NCBI GenBank assembly: GCA_020746875.1
Contig: JAGTJL010000002.1
Span: 1 to 64,000 of the forward strand
DNA: 64,000 nucleotides
Direction: 5' to 3'
Source of the DNA: Rhexocercosporidium sp. MPI-PUGE-AT-0058
Lineage: Eukaryota; Ascomycota; Leotiomycetes; Helotiales
Each line of letters starts with the position of its first letter. Position 1 is the first letter of the stretch. Under the pieces are notes generated by a model. It worked only from the letters and a program-made list of their open reading frames with translations, did no database searches and was not told the origin of the DNA. Below are positions 57,851 through 64,000 of this stretch, one piece after another. Both the position numbers and the translations under genes were made by a program.

Positions 57851-58752
57851 ATCCGGAAATATTAGTTATAGTTTAAAAAAAGCTGGAAGAAAGTTATATA
57901 ATTTATAAAGAGAATAGTAAACACCTTTATTATTATAATAGTAGTTTCTATACGACTTCCTTAGAAAACGAGGATTTTAAACGTAAAGCGTCTAGAGCCT
58001 TGTACTTTTCTAGTAATATTTATAATTTAAAAGCACAACTTACTTAATTATAAGTTAATTAGTATATTTACACGTTAATAATTATTTATAATAAACGAAA
58101 AGAGATCCGTAATCAATTTAAAGAAAAAAAACTTATTAATTTAAATAAGTTACGCCTTTAAGTTAGAGAAGCGACTACCAGAAAAAGTGCGGCCCGGACG
58201 CAATACGGCGGCGCGGACGGCAACTAGCCCATAAAAGGCGAGGATAGCGCAGGTAAGGTTAAGGAAGAAAGGGGGGCTTACGGACATAAGTTAACTTTTT
58301 TATAGACTGTAGATTGAAGGGAAAACTTATTAAGGAAATATTTAAGGAAGAGAAGGAAGGAAAGCCAGCGAAGCGGCGTAAGTTTAGGCTGTTAGAGTAG
58401 CGGAAGCACCGGTAGCGTAAGTTAGAGCAATTGAAATAAATATCTTATAGACCGTTATTATCTCTTATAAATTGAAAACAGATTGAAACAGGCCGTAACT
58501 TACTTAACGTTAATATTATTTACGGAAATAAAATTTTATAAAAGGAAATTAAGGCTTATTTATATACTTTTAACGTATTATATTTTATATATTAAGTTAA
58601 CTTTATAAGTATTATTTACTTAATATTATTATATTATTATTATTTACTATTATTACGGCCCGTAGTAAGGTGCTCTAGACCGTGGCGAAACGAGGTCCCG
58701 TGACCCCGGAGCTTGCGGAGGGCCGTCGCGGACAAGACCTCGTCTATATGAT

Positions 58753-59194
58753 ATTGAGCGATTTATGGATCACTTTTTAAAAAAACGGGTCACGTGAAGT
58801 GTGCTAATTGGTCGCACCCGCCCGCACGAGCCACCCGCAGAAACACCAAAATCCTCGGTTTACTAGCCGGGAATACCCGTAAGAAGCCGTGACGTGCTTA
58901 TAAACTTATTATCGCGTTTAAACGCGTTCTTTTCTAATTACAGCATAAATAATAGCGCTAACGACCTTATAATAGACTCTTCTCTTCTAATTTAATATAT
59001 TAATTATAAGCAAAATCGATTTATAACTGACTTTACTACTAATCGACTTAGTGCTCGATATAAGACGTATAATAAGCATAAAGTATATCCGCTATAAGTA
59101 GTTTCGGGCCGTTAATTAACTTAACCTTTAAACGAATCGACTTCCACGTTAATTATTAAAGGAAATCGACTTTAACGCACCTCGACAGACTCGT
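58753..59194 (+). mobile_element. 5' end of a second Helitron, cut by gypsy
   Basis: ATTGAGCGATTTATGGATC, then CGGGTCACGTGA and ATTGGTCGCA, match the first Helitron's 5' end at 52450 with the same spacing, differing mainly by transitions. It starts almost directly after the first Helitron and runs into the LTR at 59195. The remainder is presumably beyond the gypsy element, outside the window. Confidence 0.75.
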
Positions 59195-59447
59195 TGTTAC
59201 GGCTTGCAAGAGGTTGATACGGCGAGTTGATTCTAGCTTTATATTTAAGCCTAATACTACGCTCAGAATCGAGAAGAAAAGACAAGGAGAAAAAGAGAGC
59301 TCTTTATAAAAAGGAGTTCTAATATAAATACACAAAAGGTCCTCCTAGCCTTTCCCGATTAGGCCTAGCGCCATAGTTGCCATGCTAAGGCAATGCTACG
59401 AGCGATGCCGAGCTCGCTTAGTTAATATATTTTATGGAATCGTAACA
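59195..59447 (-). repeat. 3' LTR of the gypsy element
   Basis: 253 bp with perfect 7 bp inverted ends TGTTACG and CGTAACA. The family match is the solo LTR at 30088-30416, in inverted orientation on the plus strand. Confidence 0.9.
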
Positions 59448-59463
59448 TTACCCCCCCCTCCTA
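59448..59463 (-). other. Polypurine tract of the gypsy element
   Basis: On the minus strand AGGAGGGGGGGGTAA lies directly before the 3' LTR, where the plus-strand primer of LTR retrotransposons sits. It fixes the direction of the element independently of the protein evidence. Confidence 0.8.
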
Positions 59464-62400
59464 AAAAACTGCGTCCGCGTAATTGTAGTCATAATCGTAT
59501 CGTCTTTTAATTCGTTATAATCGTCGATACTAATATTATATACCTTTAATTATTAAGGTAATACTCTTAAAAGTCCTTTAGCCGCTTTATTATTAAAATA
59601 AAAGTTCTTAATTATATAAAGTGCGGTTATAATATTTAAACACGAATACCATTGCAAGTCCTCGTCGGCGCCTAGCCACTTAATACGGTAAAATAGCTTA
59701 TTCTTTATGACTTTAAAGTTAAGAATACCTTTAATTTCCTACTTATTTTACTTAAGTAATAATTAAATAAGTGCCGGCGTAGCTCTGATTTATTTAAGCA
59801 AAAGGTCGTTAACGTATTTACGGAGTAAATAAAAGTAAAAGACGGGATGCATTTATTAGTCCTTCGGAAGCTTAATTCTTTAACTCTCTCCTTCCTTCGC
59901 GAATACCTTAATTAAGCTATACTATTTATTAAAGAACTTCCTTAAAGGTCGGTCGATATTTTAATTCTAGGTGTCGACTAACATTAAGTCGCCAACGTCC
60001 TAATCGACGGCGCGTCGCCCCCGGTTTGTTAATCGCTTTATTTTTTTCCTATTAATCCTTTAAGAATAATTATACGATTTCCGTAACCTCTTTTAATTAT
60101 AATACTATTTATAAAGCTTTTTCGCGATTAAGTTTCTTTATTGCCGTCGCTAAAGGTTTTAAGTTAATTAAATCCTAGGAAGTCCGTGGCTTAACGCCGT
60201 TAAATAGCCGGAAAAGGGACAAGTTGCTTAGGGATTCGTGCGGCAGTATTAATTAAGTAATATTCATAATCGACAAAAGGTCACTTTAATTATCTTAATA
60301 ATAATAATAAAAGGGACGAAGCCGTTACTTAATATATTAATTCGTTACTTTCGTTTGGCCGTTAACGTTTAAATTATACGCCGTCGTAAGCTTTACTTTA
60401 GTTTTAAAAATATAATAATATTCTTTTTAAAAGGAAGAGACGAATTAAGGCCCTCGGTTTAAGATAATAAAATCCGGCATACCGAAATAATAAGTCTAAT
60501 AAACGAGGAAAAGAATAGCCATGCCTTTAGTAGTAATTATATTATTATAAAGTATTAAGACCGATTTCTTAAATAAGCGGTTAATAATAACTATAGCGAA
60601 GTTATAACCGTGCTTATTTAATAATAATTTTATAAAGTCTATTATAAAGTATTAATATAACCGAGCAAAGATTAATAAGGAGTGTAAAAAGCCAAGAGTC
60701 TTATCTCTTTTAGCCTTTTGCCGAGAATAATTATAATTCGCTACGTATCGAGTTACGTCCGTAATAAGGCTATTTTAATAATATTTACGGCTTAATAATA
60801 CCTTTATCTTTCCGATCCCCGTATCTGTTATTAATAGCTGAAAGTATACGTGTCGAATCAATATTGTGTGAAGCTCCGGCGGTTTTAAGGGCACTTTTAG
60901 GCGTCTTTAAAAAAGTAACTTATTATTTACTAACTTATAATTTAATAATTATTCCTTAGCTTTTTATTAAAAAGGCTTTAGCGAAGACGAGGACTTATTA
61001 ACTAAAAGCACTTAATTAATAATATTATATTCTGTAATATTATAAGCTATTATAAAATTAAGGTTAAACTCCTCCGTAATAAGGAACCCTAAGTTTATTA
61101 ATACTCTTACGTCTGACTTAAGCTTTAATTCGTCCCTTAAGATTAAGACTTTAATAAATATTAAGGGTATTATTTCTACGACCTTAATATAAGCGTTTAT
61201 AAGATCGCCGGCGGGAAGCTAGAGATCGCTAGCGACTTTCTAATCGATTTTATTAATTAAAATTAATTATTAATTATAAATAGCTCGCTTTTATGCCTCC
61301 GTAACCGTAAAGTCTTAGTCCCGTTAAGATAAGGTATTAACCAGCGTATTCATAATCTTAATATAATATATAATCGTGAAATAGAAATCCGCGAAAAACT
61401 CGGCCTATCGAGCCTACTTAACCGTAAGGTCTTTAATAATTATAAAGTACTTTAAGGCTTAGTGGTTTATATAAACGAAGACGTTCTTTTAGGCGCTTAA
61501 TAACTCCGGCCGATATTATTTAAATAACCGGAAAATCGTTAATATTTCTTTATTATAATTAACATATAATCGGAGACTACTATCGGCTTTTTTAGCGAAG
61601 AGAATAAGAGCCGCATATGGCGCGTTAAAGGGCTCGATAAAACCTTTATATAAGTTATTAATAATATATCGCTTAATCTTTAATAATTATTCTTTAATTA
61701 TACGCCGAAGAGGTTTAAAGAACAAGTCGTTCTCCTTAATAAGCTTAATCTAGTGGTTTACGTCCTGGTAATATATTAATAACTTATCGAAGGCTCGCCG
61801 GGAAAAGAAAGGAGTATATTCTTAATACTTAATAAAAAGGTTTTTGCTTATTAACTCGTCATCTTACGCGTACTTAGCCTTTAAGGCTTTCTTTAAGATT
61901 AGGTCTTTATTTATTGATATGAGTTTAATATTTAATTAATTTAAGGCCTCCCGCCGGCGGCGAGTCAGCTCTTAGTCGATTTCATATATTAATATTACGC
62001 AGGTTTTTACCTTATTCCTCTTAGCTTTTTTAGGTTAAAGATACGTTATAAACATTACTATTGTTAATATTAAGAAAATCTTCGTCATAAACACCTTTAG
62101 TTAGTGATTCGCCGAAGGGGCTCTAGAAGTTTTCTTATTTTTAAGTAATAACCCCGGAATATAAAATATTAAAGGGTTTAATTAATCCTTTATAATACGT
62201 AGGCGCTTTTTAACTTCTCTAGTAAAGCTTAAGGGACGAGTCGGCGAGACGCTAGCGGTAGGTCGTATAAAGACATTTGTTTTAAGAAAATTGTCGAGTA
62301 CCGCAAGCTTAACTTACTTCCGGCGGTAGTTATTTATATTTATAAAGGCGTCCTTTTATTTCGTATTAAATTAATAAAATTTAACGATTAATTAATTAAA

Positions 62401-64000
62401 ACGGTTTATATTAACGAAGACTTGCTAATTAAAGTACGGCTATATAGGCATGTTTAACGGCCATTTTAGCCGGTTGCGGTCTTTTATATATAATTATTTT
62501 AAGTCATAATATTCGAAGAACTTCTAATTAATTAAGACGTTAGTGTTTCTTAAGTCAATTATTAAAAAAAAGAAGTTAATTCGTCGGCGGTCGATAATTA
62601 AAGTAAATAAGACAGCCGTATTAATTAACTTGCCTTTCTTATTATTATAACTAATTAGGACGATTAATTAAAAGAATATTATAAAAGAAATATTAAATTA
62701 CTTAACGAGTCAGTATACGAGGGAGGTTTTAATTATATTAAAAATATTTACTTTATTATTAATATATATAAGTGTTTTAATAAAAAATCTATTCCTTTTT
62801 AATTTAATATTAATTAAGAATTATCGTCTTTTAATAAAAGCACGGAAATTAAATGCTAAGTCCTTTTATAAATTGTGGCTTACGCCGAGGTATAAATCTT
62901 TATTACGGCTTAAGAGTTTTTTAATAGCTCGTTAGTCTTTAAGTCTTCGCCGACAATTAATTAAGAAATCGACTTATTAAAAGCCTAGTTTCTGCGGCGC
63001 TTAAGATAGTCGCTAGCCTAATGGCCAGTCTTATTATAATAAAGGCAGGTATTAAAGGAGACGTCTTTAAGTATTAAAAGAAATATAGGGGACTTAAGTC
63101 GGCGTAAGACAGGCGAAGGAGAGGGCGTACGCTAGCGGATATCCGACGACTATCTTAAGGTTAAAGGTTTTTATACGCTAATAACCGGTAAAAGAGAAGT
63201 TATACGCTAGTTTTCTTTTTTTAAAATATTACGTGAGTTGTTAGTATTTATATTATAAAAAGAGACTCGAAGGGGCTCGCGAGTAGCGGCAATAACACGT
63301 CTATAAGCTCGTCTAATAGTAATATTTTTTAACTTATAATTTAATATAATTAAGAACTCGTTAAAAGCCGTATAATTTCCGGCGAGTTTATACTTTTTAA
63401 TGCGGATATCGTATTTAAGTTTATTTAAGACTTTTTCGTATATATTATTGAATTAGCGGTTGAGTGAAATCTTTTCGGTAATTACTTATATTATAAACTT
63501 TATATAGAACTCGTTATATATTATATTACTTATATATAACTGACTATATTTAAGCTTAATTACTTATATTTAATTATAGTCGAAGAAGCGCTAGTCTAAA
63601 GCCTTTAATACGTCGGCGGTTTTATTAAAGTCTTCGGCGAAATCGGGGTCCATTCGCTAAAAAATAATAGTCTTAGCCTCTTTTATTATATATTTAAAAT
63701 AGGTATAGACCTGCGATTTGTTAATAAAGAAGTTGCCTAAGTACTTTTAAATAAAGAGTTTTATATTTATCTTTTAAATATCGTATTCGATTTCGCCCTT
63801 ATAATTATTAAAAGGAATATAAAAATATTTAACCTTATTAAGCTCGACGGCAGGAATAATAGGGTTTAACTTAAGGAGGTAATAGCCGGTGGTTAATTAA
63901 AAGTCCGTCGTAAGAACACGCATTAATTAATCGTAAAAAGAGGAAGGAGTACGAGTCTTTTAACGGGAGTTATTAATAATATATTAGTCGAGGGCTTACT

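Larger units (their letters stand above)
52449..58740 (+). mobile_element. Helitron (RIP-degraded)
   Basis: The 5' end is marked by ATTAAGCGATTTGTGGATC at 52450 followed by GGTCACGTGA; the same block recurs at 58753 as the start of a second copy. The interior encodes Rep and helicase on the plus strand. The 3' end is not exact; a short GC-rich, unmutated stretch at about 58655-58745 with hairpin potential (GGTCCCGTGACC) is the best candidate. Helitrons transpose by rolling circle and make no target duplication, so flanks do not help. Confidence 0.85.
59195..64000 (-). mobile_element. Ty3/gypsy chromovirus-like element, partial (RIP-degraded)
   Basis: The 3' LTR is at 59195-59447 with CTCGT (59190-59194) before it. 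Pol is on the minus strand and runs beyond the window end, so the 5' LTR is not seen. A chromodomain is encoded at about 59640-59735 (KNKLFYRIKWLGADEDLQWY), RNase H at about 61380-61550 (RPELLSA.KNVFVY, KYF...KDLTV..AR.AEF), and the start of RT at 61560-61740 (KGFIEPFNAPYAALILFAKK, then SLRLYVNY). The RT catalytic core between the last two is missing. Integrase lies between chromodomain and RNase H. Inactive. Confidence 0.88.

Noticed and set aside
1..64000. tRNA or rRNA genes
   Set aside because: I looked for tRNA-like box A/box B pairs and rRNA-like blocks; the only tRNA-related match is the short primer-binding site beside the copia LTRs.

Overview
The window is the left end of a chromosome of a filamentous ascomycete (Pezizomycotina). 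Base 1 starts a 140 bp array of the CCCTAA telomere repeat. The three-intron transporter gene has short GT-AG introns with CTGAC/CTAAC branch sites. Most of the window carries the mark of repeat-induced point mutation (RIP): TpA is very common, CpA and TpG are nearly absent, CpG is kept, and old reading frames are broken mainly by CAA/CAG-to-TAA/TAG and TGG-to-stop changes. I do not name a genus.

Layout. (1) 1-140 telomere. (2) About 1.74-22.0 kb: one large minus-strand telomere-linked RecQ-like helicase (TLH) gene, RIP-degraded and cut by two same-family Ty1/copia elements (2440-10376 and 10572-18488). Each copia has 184 bp LTRs and an exact 5 bp target duplication, and the helicase reading frame resumes across both. 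Both copies have a cysteine-containing reading frame on the strand opposite to pol. (3) 22.0-25.1 kb: RIP-degraded spacer with one partly damaged coding remnant. (4) 25.87-27.40 kb: an apparently intact four-exon MFS monocarboxylate-type permease. (5) 27.88-42.49 kb: one minus-strand hAT transposon used as a landing pad. A Tad1-like LINE (29137-38440, 17 bp duplication, TTA tail) sits in its transposase gene. The LINE is itself split by a solo gypsy LTR (30088-30416) and by a second hAT (34696-37706). A third hAT (38917-41768) is inserted separately into the first. (6) 42.5-44.0 kb: RIP-degraded copia gag fragment. (7) 44.1-47.9 kb: two intact-looking single-exon genes, a 282-residue secreted protein and a 743-residue DUF4246 protein. 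(8) 47.96-51.5 kb: 3'-truncated LINE. (9) 51.56-52.08 kb: small pseudogene of unknown family. (10) 52.45-58.74 kb: RIP-degraded Helitron with Rep and helicase motifs, followed by the 5' end of a second Helitron. (11) 59195-64000: minus-strand chromodomain gypsy element entering the window from the right; its reverse-transcriptase core appears deleted.

Only three protein-coding genes look functional: the permease, the secreted protein and the DUF4246 protein. They lie in islands with normal dinucleotide use between transposon blocks. Nothing links them into one pathway; they are typical accessory subtelomeric genes. The most informative content is the transposon stratigraphy, which can be read from target duplications and restored reading frames, and the opposite-strand frames inside the copia elements and the Helitron. 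Ends of RIP-degraded elements are exact only where LTRs, TIRs or duplications are visible; otherwise coordinates are approximate.
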